From: Anaerolineales bacterium UBA5195
GTDB taxonomy: Bacteria > Chloroflexota > Anaerolineae > Anaerolineales > Villigracilaceae
Length of the DNA stretch: 64,000 bases
Reading direction: 5' to 3'
Assembly: GCA_002412925.1 (NCBI GenBank)
Contig: DHVZ01000056.1
Span: 111,137-175,136 of the forward strand
Of this stretch, positions 9,190-17,185 are shown in pieces (the first letter of the stretch is position 1; the number at the start of each line of letters is the position of its first letter). A program made the position numbers and the translations under genes. Below the pieces are notes generated by a model that was given only the letters and a program-made list of their open reading frames with translations, searched no databases and was not told the DNA's origin.

Positions 9190-9693
9190 TTGCCCGAATC
9201 CAGAACTCATACCCCCGAACTCCTACCACGTCTGGGTGAATTCTCCGCCTGGGCGCTAACGATCGCCTCAGCGCTGGGACTCTCCTTGCTCTCAAGCCCC
9301 ACCCAGATCCCGTTCCTTGCCTGGTTCCTTGTCATTTTCTTTGCTTTTTCGGCTGCCAGCATCTCCCTGGGCAACTGGATGGATCGTAGGACTTTCATCC
9401 GCCTCGAACCGGATGGGGTGGTTTTCGAAAACGGCTTGCGTAAGACACGATTAATTTGGAGCGAGATTCAGGAATTGCGCACTTCCCCAGCCCGCTGGGG
9501 GACTTCAGCGCAGGTCATGGGTGGTCAGTCCCATTTTAGTTTCTCAACGCTTGGTGAAATGCGGTTCCAGGGAAAAGTGCGGGCGCGGACAGGTTTCGCC
9601 GAGGGCAGGCTGATCATCGATGAAATCATCCGCGCCGCCGGGCTGACGAAAATGGTGCAGGATGGACAGCTCAAAATATATTCCCGGCCGTGA
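9190..9693 (+). CDS. Small membrane protein with a PH-like cytoplasmic domain
   Basis: A 167-residue protein with two hydrophobic segments (about 16-33 and 38-56), followed by a beta-rich region (FIRLEPDGVVFENGL ... IWSEIQELRT) typical of bacterial PH-like membrane proteins. The function is unknown. It starts with TTG 3 bp after the previous stop, so translation is probably coupled. Confidence 0.6.
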   Translation: MPESRTHTPELLPRLGEFSAWALTIASALGLSLLSSPTQIPFLAWFLVIFFAFSAASISLGNWMDRRTFIRLEPDGVVFENGLRKTRLIWSEIQELRTSPARWGTSAQVMGGQSHFSFSTLGEMRFQGKVRARTGFAEGRLIIDEIIRAAGLTKMVQDGQLKIYSRP

Positions 9694-9702
9694 TTTTTGC
9701 TG

Positions 9703-9708
9703 TATAAT
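9703..9708 (+). promoter_or_regulatory. tyrS promoter -10 element
   Basis: A perfect TATAAT. With the usual spacing, transcription would begin at about 9715, which is the A of the leader-peptide ATG. The -35 region (about 9680-9685) is poor. Confidence 0.65.
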
Positions 9709-9714
9709 AGTCTC

Positions 9715-9756
9715 ATGATTTTGAGGGTTTATCCTTACGCTTACGCACTTTTTTAG
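9715..9756 (+). CDS. Tyrosine-rich leader peptide of tyrS
   Basis: An open frame of 13 codons reads MILRVYPYAYALF, with Tyr codons at 9730, 9736 and 9742 (three of the last eight) and a TAG stop at 9754. It lies between a TATAAT box and a terminator hairpin in front of tyrosyl-tRNA synthetase, the arrangement of a ribosome-sensed attenuator. There is no Shine-Dalgarno: the ATG coincides with the predicted first transcribed base, so translation is probably leaderless. I recognised this from codon content and position rather than from a known homologue. Confidence 0.8.
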   Translation: MILRVYPYAYALF

Positions 9757-9763
9757 CCCCGTA

Positions 9764-9807
9764 CTGTGGAGAAATACGCGCGCCTGCTCCACAGCGGGCG
9801 CGTTTTT
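9764..9807 (+). promoter_or_regulatory. Transcription attenuator of tyrS (antiterminator and terminator)
   Basis: The terminator stem CGCGCCTGC (9779-9787) pairs with GCGGGCGCG (9794-9802), one pair being G-U, and is followed by TTTTT (9803-9807). The competing antiterminator is a perfect 8-bp pairing, CTGTGGAG (9764-9771) with CTCCACAG (9787-9794), which uses the terminator loop and closing pair. A ribosome stalled at the Tyr codons leaves 9764-9771 free, so the antiterminator forms. A ribosome at the stop codon covers it, so the terminator forms. tyrS would therefore be induced when charged tRNA-Tyr is scarce. Confidence 0.82.
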
Positions 9808-9851
9808 GTTTACATCATTGGGCGCTTATGCCCACACTTCAGGAGGTCATC

Positions 9852-11063
9852 ATGAACATCAATGAACAGGTCGAACTGCTTATGCAGGGGACGGAATATG
9901 GCGATGAGGGCCTGCGCAAAACCATGGAAGCTGAATTGCGCCAGCGCCTGGTCGATGCTGAAAAAGAAGGTCGCAAACTAAAGATTTATTGTGGTTTTGA
10001 CCCGCGCACAGCCGACCTGCACATCGGCCACACCGTCCCCATGCGCAAACTGCGCCAATTCCAGGACTTGGGCCATGAAGTGGTATTCCTGATTGGCACA
10101 TATACCTCACTGATTGGCGACCCTTCAGACAAGGATAAGCTGCGCCCGCTGCTGACCCCGGAGCAGACGATGGATAATGCTCAAACCTATACGGATCAGG
10201 CATTCCGCGTTCTTGATAGGAACAAAACCACTGTCCGATATAACCACGAGTGGCTTCAAGAGCTAAAATTCGCTGACCTGATCAAGTTAGCCTCGAACTT
10301 TACCATCCAGCAGTTCCTGACGCGCGAAGCTTTCCGCAAGCGCTGGGATAATGAGGATGCCCTCTACCTGCATGAGTTTTTCTATCCCATCATGCAGGGC
10401 TACGACGCCTTTGCCCTGAAAACTGATGTGCAGGTGGGCGGCACCGACCAGTTGTTCAACATCATCACCGCCGCGCGCAAAATCATGACCTCGCTGGGTG
10501 AAAAACCGAATATCGGCATCATCATGTCGATCCTGCCCGGCACCGATGGCGTGGTCAAGATGAGCAAATCGCTTGGCAACCACATCCCGCTCAATTCCAC
10601 GCCCGAAGACATGTACGGCAAGGTCATGTCGATTCCCGATGCCGCCATGGGGCAGTTCGCCCGCCTGGTCACGCGCTGGCTGCCTGCCGATATAGCGGCC
10701 TTCGAAGGCGGGCTGAAATCAGGCGCCTTGCATCCGCGCGATGCCAAGATGAAACTGGCGCATGAGATCACATCCACTTACTACACTGAAGCGGAGGCTG
10801 TGCGCGCACAGGAAGCTTTTGTCCGCCTGTTCCAGCAAGGGAATATCCCTGAAGAGATGGCCGAATTCGCGCTGACCCCTGGTCAGACCGTGCTCGATGT
10901 GCTGATCGCCGCCGGGCTGGTTTCCAGCAAATCTGAAGGACGCCGGATGATCGACCAGAAGGGCGTCAAGCTCGATGGCGAAGTCCTCGAAAAAGCGGAG
11001 GCCGCCTTCCCGCATCCGGGAGTCTTACAGGTGGGCAAACGTCGTTTCGTGCGCGTCAAATAA
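9852..11063 (+). CDS. tyrS: Tyrosyl-tRNA synthetase
   Basis: It charges tRNA-Tyr. The class I motifs are complete: HIGH at 57-60 (DLHIGHT) and KMSKS at 236-240. The C-terminal ~65 residues form an S4 RNA-binding domain (SEGRRMIDQKGVKLDGE). At 403 residues it has normal length. The start is ATG 9852 because AGGAGG lies 5 nt upstream; an in-frame ATG at 9828 has no ribosome site. The gene stands alone behind its own attenuator and in front of two terminator hairpins. Confidence 0.96.
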   Translation: MNINEQVELLMQGTEYGDEGLRKTMEAELRQRLVDAEKEGRKLKIYCGFDPRTADLHIGHTVPMRKLRQFQDLGHEVVFLIGTYTSLIGDPSDKDKLRPLLTPEQTMDNAQTYTDQAFRVLDRNKTTVRYNHEWLQELKFADLIKLASNFTIQQFLTREAFRKRWDNEDALYLHEFFYPIMQGYDAFALKTDVQVGGTDQLFNIITAARKIMTSLGEKPNIGIIMSILPGTDGVVKMSKSLGNHIPLNSTPEDMYGKVMSIPDAAMGQFARLVTRWLPADIAAFEGGLKSGALHPRDAKMKLAHEITSTYYTEAEAVRAQEAFVRLFQQGNIPEEMAEFALTPGQTVLDVLIAAGLVSSKSEGRRMIDQKGVKLDGEVLEKAEAAFPHPGVLQVGKRRFVRVK

Positions 11064-11070
11064 AACAATC

Positions 11071-11136
11071 GTCCGAAGCTTTGAAGCTTCGGACTACTTT
11101 ATGCGAAGGGCGGCCTGTTTTTTTTTCAGGCCGCCC
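11071..11136. terminator. Two hairpins between convergent tyrS and a response regulator gene
   Basis: GTCCGAAGCTT with its complement (11071-11094) is followed by GGGCGGCCTG, a nine-T loop and CAGGCCGCCC (11108-11136). Together they probably terminate transcription from both sides. Confidence 0.75.
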
Positions 11137-11140
11137 TAAA

Positions 11141-11569
11141 TTATTCCGGGTGCACGTTTAGCCCACACCAATAGCGATGGATCAGGCTGACGGCTTTGGA
11201 AAACTGATCGTAATCAATGGATTTCAGGATGTAAGAATTTGCCCCCAACTCGTACGCCTTCTGGATATCTTCTGACAAGTTCGAAGATGTCAAAACGACA
11301 ATGGGCAGAACCTTATAGCGCGGGTGCGACTTGAGAATCTCAAGCACTTCCAAACCACTCACCTTGGGAAGTTTCAAATCGAGCAGGATAACGATTGGGG
11401 TGGGTGTACCCTCCTCCCAGCGTTTCAGGAAAAGAAGCGCCTCTTCGCCGTCCCGGGCAACGTCAAGGCTGATGTTCACCTCCGCCTTTTGGATGGCGTG
11501 CCGGATCAAATCGGCATCCATGGCATTGTCTTCAACCAGCAAAACGTAACAGGATGTACGATCAAACAT
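11141..11569 (-). CDS. Single-domain response regulator (Rcp1/CheY-like)
   Basis: A stand-alone receiver domain of 142 residues with no output domain. The acidic pocket is in LLVEDN (E13, D14), the phosphoacceptor is D64 in LLDLKLP, the switch Thr is T94 in VVLTSS and the conserved Lys is K116. The longer loop after helix 2 (KRWEEGTPTP) is typical of Rcp1-like regulators that partner bacteriophytochrome-type or hybrid kinases. No kinase is adjacent. Confidence 0.9.
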   Translation of the reverse strand: MFDRTSCYVLLVEDNAMDADLIRHAIQKAEVNISLDVARDGEEALLFLKRWEEGTPTPIVILLDLKLPKVSGLEVLEILKSHPRYKVLPIVVLTSSNLSEDIQKAYELGANSYILKSIDYDQFSKAVSLIHRYWCGLNVHPE

Positions 11570-11670
11570 AAGCGAGTCTCAGATTTCCATACAGTCGATT
11601 TGACTGCCCATAAATATAGTATAGCATGTCCTTGACGAATGACAAGCAGGGTTCGCCGGGTAACTGGCGA

Positions 11671-13356
11671 TTACTTGCAATCCTTCCCTTGCAGATCATA
11701 AACCACGTATTCCAAATTTTCGTAGACCTGAGGCAGTTCGCGTGGATGACCTTTTTCAACCACGATGAAACTGACCTGGTACTGGCAGGCTGCCTTCAAC
11801 AAGGCGGCGGTGCTCAAGTTGTGATAAGCCTGCCCTGCGATTTGCTGGTTTTCCAGATAATTTCCCTGGAATTGCGCAATTGCGCCTGGCGCCAACGTTT
11901 CAATCCGTGGCCGCCAGGTGGACATATATTCGGGCTCGAAAGAGGCCTCCAGGATTTCAGAAAGCGTCGCCACGGTCTGGCGTTCAGAAAAAACACGCCA
12001 TTCGGATTCGTACAGCCACCACTTATTGAGCGGTGTGATAAAGATGGCGTCTTTGGGCGAATTTTCCTTTGCCCAATCCTGCACTTCACGCCAGGGGTTT
12101 TCCGGCCCATAAATGAAAATTCCCGGATGCCAAAAATTGGCCCAGGCTGCTATTACCAGGCTGGTGATAAAAGCCATTGGCAAAAAGACAGCCGTCGCTC
12201 TCAGCCGCCAAGGGGTGGCGCTCCACCATTTTTGGGCGGCAAGCACCAAAACGGTGACAAAGGTCAGCGTCGAAAGGAAGAAAGTCCCGGTCAAGATGGC
12301 GTCGCCGGGGGCATTTACCCCACCAGACATCCACTTACGGGCCAGGTAATCCGCAAAATACAGGTAACCAAAGAGGACGGCAAACAGCCCGGCCCGGATG
12401 ATCTGGAACTGAAGCAGGATGCTGACGGGCAGCCAGGCGGTCACAATCCCCTGAACCAGAACCACCAGCGTGACAGCCAGCACAAAAATCATGACGGTCT
12501 TATCGTGCGAGCGAGCCGGAGCCGAATGATAGGCAACCAGGAACAGGACATACGCGCTCAGCGCGCTCAAACTGGCGGGCAGCAGGTAAAGATTTCCCGC
12601 CAGGTAGAACAGGTGCATCATCATCGTCCGCGTAATCAGGTCAAACCAGCCAGGCTCAAGGTGGATTTCGGTGCCGGAATCCTGCAATTTCCACAACAGG
12701 ACAGGCAAAGCCGCCAGGATGAAAACACCAACGCAATTAAGAATTTTCTTCCAGCCAATTTTGCGGTACTCCAGAATAAAGTCAAAAACAAACATGGCCA
12801 ACACATAGTTCACAGATAGCACATGCAGGTTGTACAGAATACCCAACATGAAAAAACTGCGCGCGCGGATGCCGCGCAGGTACAGATTGATTGCCAGCAG
12901 CAAAAATGGCATCACAAAGGTGCGATTGAGCAGGCTGAACTCGACCAGCGGGAACCCGGCGAAGCTGACGTGCGGCAGCACAAAAGCCAGTGTCCCGAAC
13001 ATGGCGCTAAGCGGGTTTTTGAACAGTGTTTCACACAGTTCATAGAGCATCCAGAAAGTGAAATAGGTGACGATGATGTGCGTGATAAAAAGCGTCGGCT
13101 CCAAAATTCCCCAATGATAGAAAGGGACGAAGAGAAACCAGAAATATGAATAATGTTCATTCCTTAGCGCCACAAATGCATCGCCCGGAAAGAGCGCAGG
13201 GTTGGCGATCGCTTTCAGAAATGGGATATGAATGGATTGATCGAATGTCCCAAAGTGATACCCTATGGACAGGATGCTGAGAAGCGTCACCCCCAGGTAA
13301 AACAAATGCCTTGTACTCTCGGATTGACTAATGCGGTTGGCGAAGCGTTCCAGCAT
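11671..13356 (-). CDS. Polytopic membrane protein, GT-C-like, function unknown
   Basis: About 561 residues with roughly ten to twelve membrane segments spread through the first ~400, then a ~150-residue soluble C-terminal region (ending DLQGKDCK). The overall plan, with a large first outer loop after TM1 and a C-terminal soluble domain, recalls GT-C glycosyltransferases, but I do not see a clear catalytic motif. I prefer the ATG at 13356, preceded by AGGAGA, over an upstream frame to 13428 that would overlap the divergent gene. Confidence 0.65.
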   Translation of the reverse strand: MLERFANRISQSESTRHLFYLGVTLLSILSIGYHFGTFDQSIHIPFLKAIANPALFPGDAFVALRNEHYSYFWFLFVPFYHWGILEPTLFITHIIVTYFTFWMLYELCETLFKNPLSAMFGTLAFVLPHVSFAGFPLVEFSLLNRTFVMPFLLLAINLYLRGIRARSFFMLGILYNLHVLSVNYVLAMFVFDFILEYRKIGWKKILNCVGVFILAALPVLLWKLQDSGTEIHLEPGWFDLITRTMMMHLFYLAGNLYLLPASLSALSAYVLFLVAYHSAPARSHDKTVMIFVLAVTLVVLVQGIVTAWLPVSILLQFQIIRAGLFAVLFGYLYFADYLARKWMSGGVNAPGDAILTGTFFLSTLTFVTVLVLAAQKWWSATPWRLRATAVFLPMAFITSLVIAAWANFWHPGIFIYGPENPWREVQDWAKENSPKDAIFITPLNKWWLYESEWRVFSERQTVATLSEILEASFEPEYMSTWRPRIETLAPGAIAQFQGNYLENQQIAGQAYHNLSTAALLKAACQYQVSFIVVEKGHPRELPQVYENLEYVVYDLQGKDCK

Positions 13357-13413
13357 GGACGGAGTTTCTCCTACCTTTGATATATTTAATTTTGCCACAT
13401 TCGCAGGGACGGC

Positions 13414-13788
13414 ATGATTATAAATCACTTCAGCAGGGTATCAGACATTTATGCCTTTGGGGCTCCAGGATTTTCCCGCCTGAACTTCCACAATGGAGAG
13501 CTGGTCAGCGTTTATGGGATCTCCGGTCAGGGTGATACCGGCGCACCGCGCCAGATTACTCCTCAGCCCGGCGCCACCTTTACCCTGTTAGAAAATTGGC
13601 TCGATTTGAACACCGATGGCAGCGTCAAGGAATCTGTCACCCAACAAGGCGAAACCCTGACCTTCGGCGGCCAGCCCTTTGAGTGGAAAGAACAATCTGC
13701 CGCCGCGGGTGAGTACATCGTCGGCTTCAGGATCGCAGACATGGACGGGAAGACCACAGAAGCCTATACGCAAATAACAGTCAGGTAA
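13414..13788 (+). CDS. Short orphan protein, possibly a fragment of a larger secreted protein
   Basis: A 124-residue frame without signal peptide or good ribosome site. It reads like the C-terminal beta-rich portion of an extracellular protein (FTLLENWLDLNTDGSV, then a strand-rich GEYIVGFRIADMDGKTTEAYTQITV ending). I cannot assign it to a family with certainty; a similarity to tails of clostripain-like secreted peptidases is a recollection only. A strong terminator follows. It could be a remnant after loss of the 5' part. Confidence 0.4.
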   Translation: MIINHFSRVSDIYAFGAPGFSRLNFHNGELVSVYGISGQGDTGAPRQITPQPGATFTLLENWLDLNTDGSVKESVTQQGETLTFGGQPFEWKEQSAAAGEYIVGFRIADMDGKTTEAYTQITVR

Positions 13789-13801
13789 ACTTTTTTATCG
13801 C

Positions 13802-13849
13802 TTACAACAAACATCCCTCTCCAAAATAGAAGAGGGATGTTTGTTGTAA
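13802..13849. terminator. Bidirectional terminator
   Basis: A perfect 19-bp stem (TTACAACAAACATCCCTCT and complement) with a 10-nt loop, lying between convergent genes. Confidence 0.8.
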
Positions 13850-13861
13850 CGGGAAAGTTGC

Positions 13862-15040
13862 CTACCACTGGATCGTGACCGGCGTGCCGATTTCTGCCCA
13901 GTCGAAGAGCAGTTGGGCTTCATAAGAACCAAGCACCACACAACCATATGAAATGGGCGTGCCAAGAAAACCCGCCCACAAGGTTGCGCCGTTGGGCAGG
14001 ATCGGCAGGGCATGGATCCCATTTTCCATGCTCCCGGCGTAGTAAATCCCCAGCCAGTTAGGCATCCAGATATTCCAGGTGGAACCGTAAGCGTTGGGGA
14101 TTTTCGATTGGACCGCAAAATGACCCGCGCGTGTGGCATTGTTCATTCCAGTAGAGGCTACGAAGCTGTAGATAAGTGTCTCGCCTTGGTATGCCCACAA
14201 ATGCTGCTGCGAAATATCCACCAGGATCCACTTCCCGCCAGAATCTGGACCGGCAGGTGATACATTCGGCGGCGGCTGCGGGGTTGCCTGCTCCGGGGCA
14301 GCCGAGTCTGTGGGCAGCGCCGTGGGAGTGAACTCGGCGGCCATCGGGGCGATTGGCGTCTCGGTAAATGCCGGTGTGAACGTATCCGCTTCGCTGAAAG
14401 TGGCAACCGGCGTTGAGGTAAATGGTGCCGTGGGAGTGATGATCGCAGTGGGCGTCAGGGTCATCGTCGCCTTGGCAATTTCGGCCTGCGCCCAGGCAGG
14501 GGCATGACTGTTTCCCGCCACGCCAGATTGGCTGACAAAAACTGCCAGCACAGGCGAAACATTCCAGATGGAGAACGCCAGCACGGCGATCAACAAGACC
14601 GGAAGTAAAATAAACAGGAAAGAGCTTTGGGATTTCTTTGCGCTTTCAAGCAGGCTGCCATTTTTTTTCGGCGCCGGGGCTGGTTTTTCAACCTTGAGCG
14701 GGGCCGTCGCCGCCGTTTGCGCGACGCGCCCCACTGGCTTCGAAACACTCACCCTGGCCGTCGTTGCTGTTTGGGCAGCTGTTTCGACCCGCTTCAGCGC
14801 CCAGTCCATCCCAGCTTTGGCGCGCGGGCTATCCGGATTGACCTTGAGAGCCTGCCTGAGATAGCCAACGCTGGCCTGCGGGCTGGCCGCGGCGGCCAGC
14901 AACAGCCAGGGTTCTTCCCGCTCAGGGGCCAGCAACGCAGCCAATTCGGCCCAGCGCCGCGCGGATAATTTGTCCCCGCGCTGCAGGGCATTTTGTGCGT
15001 TTTGGACAGCTTCAGAAGTGGTGAGCGTGGTTGTAGACAT
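13862..15040 (-). CDS. L,D-transpeptidase (YkuD) with N-terminal helical repeats and one membrane segment
   Basis: About 392 residues. Residues ~1-85 are TPR-like helices, one membrane segment (FLFILLPVLLIAVLAF) lies near 160, a Thr/Pro-rich linker follows, and the C-terminal ~125 residues are a YkuD fold. The catalytic motif is variant: HALP instead of HG, and SYGC instead of SHGC, keeping the nucleophilic Cys. Such variants occur in Chloroflexota YkuD proteins as far as I recall. It would cross-link peptidoglycan or anchor proteins outside the membrane. The ATG at 15040 follows a TATACT box by about 20 nt, with no clear Shine-Dalgarno. Confidence 0.82.
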   Translation of the reverse strand: MSTTTLTTSEAVQNAQNALQRGDKLSARRWAELAALLAPEREEPWLLLAAAASPQASVGYLRQALKVNPDSPRAKAGMDWALKRVETAAQTATTARVSVSKPVGRVAQTAATAPLKVEKPAPAPKKNGSLLESAKKSQSSFLFILLPVLLIAVLAFSIWNVSPVLAVFVSQSGVAGNSHAPAWAQAEIAKATMTLTPTAIITPTAPFTSTPVATFSEADTFTPAFTETPIAPMAAEFTPTALPTDSAAPEQATPQPPPNVSPAGPDSGGKWILVDISQQHLWAYQGETLIYSFVASTGMNNATRAGHFAVQSKIPNAYGSTWNIWMPNWLGIYYAGSMENGIHALPILPNGATLWAGFLGTPISYGCVVLGSYEAQLLFDWAEIGTPVTIQW

Positions 15041-15170
15041 GGTATCCAACGAGTTACGTATAGTATAACTGGAATGTACTTTGATTGCCATAGCTTGTGG
15101 GCTCTCTACGAATCCTGGTGGCCCTAAATTTGGAATTGCCGAAGCGATACAGGTTTGTTGGAAGGCGTGC

Positions 15171-15179
15171 TGATATAAT
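15171..15179 (+). promoter_or_regulatory. Extended -10 promoter of the exporter operon
   Basis: A perfect TGATATAAT extended -10 box. The predicted start at about 15186 gives a short leader containing the GAGGAA ribosome site of the GTG at 15200. Confidence 0.65.
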
Positions 15180-15199
15180 CCACCCGGTTGAGGAATTTC

Positions 15200-15982
15200 G
15201 TGACAACAAACCCTGTTTATTCATCCAAATCAGCGCTTCAAAATACCGCCCCTCAGATTGAATTGCGCGGCCTGGTCAAGGTTTATTCCAGTGAAGCCGG
15301 GGAGTTCACTGCTTTGCGCGGTATCAACGCGCAGATTTACCCGGGCGAATTCCTGGGGATCATCGGCAAATCCGGCGCGGGAAAATCCACACTGTTGAAC
15401 ATGATCACCGGCGTGGACCATCTTACGCAGGGCGAAGTGCTCGTCCACGCGGGCGGGCAGGATGTCTCTGTCCATCGCCTGAGCGAGGACGATATGGCCC
15501 TCTGGCGTGGGCGCACGATGGGCGTGGTTTTTCAATCCTTCCAGCTTTTGCCCATGTTGACCCTGCTGGAAAATGTCATTCTGCCCATCGATTTGTGCGG
15601 CAATTACAGCCCGCGCGCCAGCCGTCTGCGCGCCATGGAACTGCTCGAACTGGTCGAGATCGAGGAGCACGCCAACAAACTTCCGGCCTACATCTCGGGC
15701 GGGCAGCAGCAGCGTGTGGCAATTGCCCGCGCGCTGGCCAACGACCCACCCATCCTCGTTGCCGACGAACCCACCGGCTCACTCGATTCTGTCACAGCCG
15801 ATCACATCTTCGAAGTTTTTGAGCATCTTTTGGAGCGGGGCAAAACCATCGTCATGGTCACCCACGACCTGGGTCTCATGCCGCGCTTCAACCGTCACTT
15901 ATTAATTGCAGATGGTGAAATGGTGACTGAACCCACGCCCATCCCTGACCCGGTCAGTCCGTCTGCTCCCCGGAGGAACTGA
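15200..15982 (+). CDS. ABC transporter ATP-binding protein, MacB/LolD type
   Basis: About 260 residues. Walker A GKSGAGKS is at 56-63, the Q-loop in FQSFQLLP, signature ISGGQQQR near 165 and Walker B ILVADEPTGSLD. The FQSFQLLPMLTLLENV stretch is characteristic of MacB/LolD ATPases that power mechanotransmission-type permeases. GTG 15200 is preferred to TTG 15188 because GAGGAA lies just upstream of it. It is the first gene of an operon with a second ATPase and an FtsX-type permease. Confidence 0.88.
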   Translation: MTTNPVYSSKSALQNTAPQIELRGLVKVYSSEAGEFTALRGINAQIYPGEFLGIIGKSGAGKSTLLNMITGVDHLTQGEVLVHAGGQDVSVHRLSEDDMALWRGRTMGVVFQSFQLLPMLTLLENVILPIDLCGNYSPRASRLRAMELLELVEIEEHANKLPAYISGGQQQRVAIARALANDPPILVADEPTGSLDSVTADHIFEVFEHLLERGKTIVMVTHDLGLMPRFNRHLLIADGEMVTEPTPIPDPVSPSAPRRN

Positions 15983-15983
15983 G

Positions 15984-17183
15984 ATGGATCAGACTCCCCG
16001 CCAGCTTTCTACCGTATCATCGATTTCCTCCTCGCCCCTTGGGAAAGGGGGCGGGGGTGAGGGCGCTTCCATGATCGACATCCGCAACGTTGTCAAGATT
16101 TTCAAAAATGCTGCCGGGGAATTCACGGTGCTTAAGGGCATTGATCTGTCCATCGAGCGCGGACAGTTTGTCTCAATTGTCGGAAAATCTGGCAGCGGAA
16201 AATCGACCCTGCTAAATATGATCACCGGCATCGACCACCCCACCAGCGGGCAGGTGCTTGTCAACGGCACCGATATCTACACTAAAATGGACGAATCCGA
16301 TCGTTCGCTCTGGCGCGGGAAAAACCTGGGCATCGTCTTCCAGTTTTTCCAATTGCTGCCCATGCTCAGCCTGCTCGAAAACGTCATGCTGCCTATGGAC
16401 TATGCGAAAATAGACGATTTCGATGAACGCCCCAAACGCGCCATGGGCTTACTCGGCCTGGTCGGGTTGGAAAAACAAGCCCATAAATTACCTCTGGCCG
16501 TTTCGACGGGGCAGCAGCAGCTTGCTGCGATTGCCCGCGCCCTGGCTACGAACCCTCCGCTCCTGGTGGCCGACGAACCGACGGGGAATCTCGATACGCA
16601 CTCAGCCAATGCCATCCTGCTGTTGTTTGAGCAATTGGTTGACGAAGGCAAAACGGTCGTCATGGTCACCCATGACCCCTCGCTGACCGATCGTACCGAC
16701 CGCAATATCATCATCTCGGATGGTGATCTGATCGACGAGGCCGTGGCGCTGGCTTTGCCGCTGCTCAAGCATCGCCAGATGCTGGCTGTCACCAAACTGG
16801 CCCGGCGGCTGGTATTTGATCCTGGTCAGCTCATCATTGGCCGAGAGGAACATGTCGATTCTTTCTTTATGATTGCCCGAGGCGCAGTGGAAATTATCCT
16901 GCAGGGTAAAAAGCATGAAGATATCAGCATTGCCCGCCTGGGTCCCGGTCAATACTTTGGCGAGGTTGAGTTGCTGCGCGGGGGCAAGTCGATTGCCAGT
17001 GTCCGTGCGGTCGCTGATGGCGGTCCCGTTGAGCTTCTGGCACTCCAACGCGACGATTTTCATAACCTTTTGCGAGAATCGCCGTTGACTGAAGAGACCC
17101 TCGGGCAGATTGTCCAACGTCGGCTGGAAGAAAACAAATCCATGGACCGGCGCGGCGGCTTTTTGGGCCGCTTGGGAAAATAA
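15984..17183 (+). CDS. MacB-type ABC ATPase fused to a cyclic-nucleotide-binding domain
   Basis: A 399-residue fusion. Residues ~31-255 are an ABC ATPase: Walker A GKSGSGKS at 67-74, signature degenerate as VSTGQQQ at 173-179 (usual SGGQQQR), Walker B LLVADEPT at 193-200. Residues ~275-390 are a CRP-like cNMP-binding fold (FMIARGAVEIIL ... GPGQYFGEVELL). The first 29 residues are a Gly/Ser-rich stretch encoded by a G-rich repeat-like sequence. ATG 15984 has GGAGG 7 nt upstream, but ATG 16071 could be the functional start. Transport could be gated by a nucleotide ligand. Confidence 0.85.
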   Translation: MDQTPRQLSTVSSISSSPLGKGGGGEGASMIDIRNVVKIFKNAAGEFTVLKGIDLSIERGQFVSIVGKSGSGKSTLLNMITGIDHPTSGQVLVNGTDIYTKMDESDRSLWRGKNLGIVFQFFQLLPMLSLLENVMLPMDYAKIDDFDERPKRAMGLLGLVGLEKQAHKLPLAVSTGQQQLAAIARALATNPPLLVADEPTGNLDTHSANAILLLFEQLVDEGKTVVMVTHDPSLTDRTDRNIIISDGDLIDEAVALALPLLKHRQMLAVTKLARRLVFDPGQLIIGREEHVDSFFMIARGAVEIILQGKKHEDISIARLGPGQYFGEVELLRGGKSIASVRAVADGGPVELLALQRDDFHNLLRESPLTEETLGQIVQRRLEENKSMDRRGGFLGRLGK

Positions 17184-17185
17184 TC

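Noticed and set aside
9709..9851. T-box riboswitch before tyrS
   Set aside because: The leader is only about 135 nt and lacks the T-box sequence and specifier stem; the Tyr-codon peptide with alternating hairpins explains the region better.
11626..12819. A 397-codon plus-strand open frame
   Set aside because: Antisense to the polytopic membrane protein; the peptide is rich in Gln, Gly, His and Arg without any fold, typical of a shadow frame.
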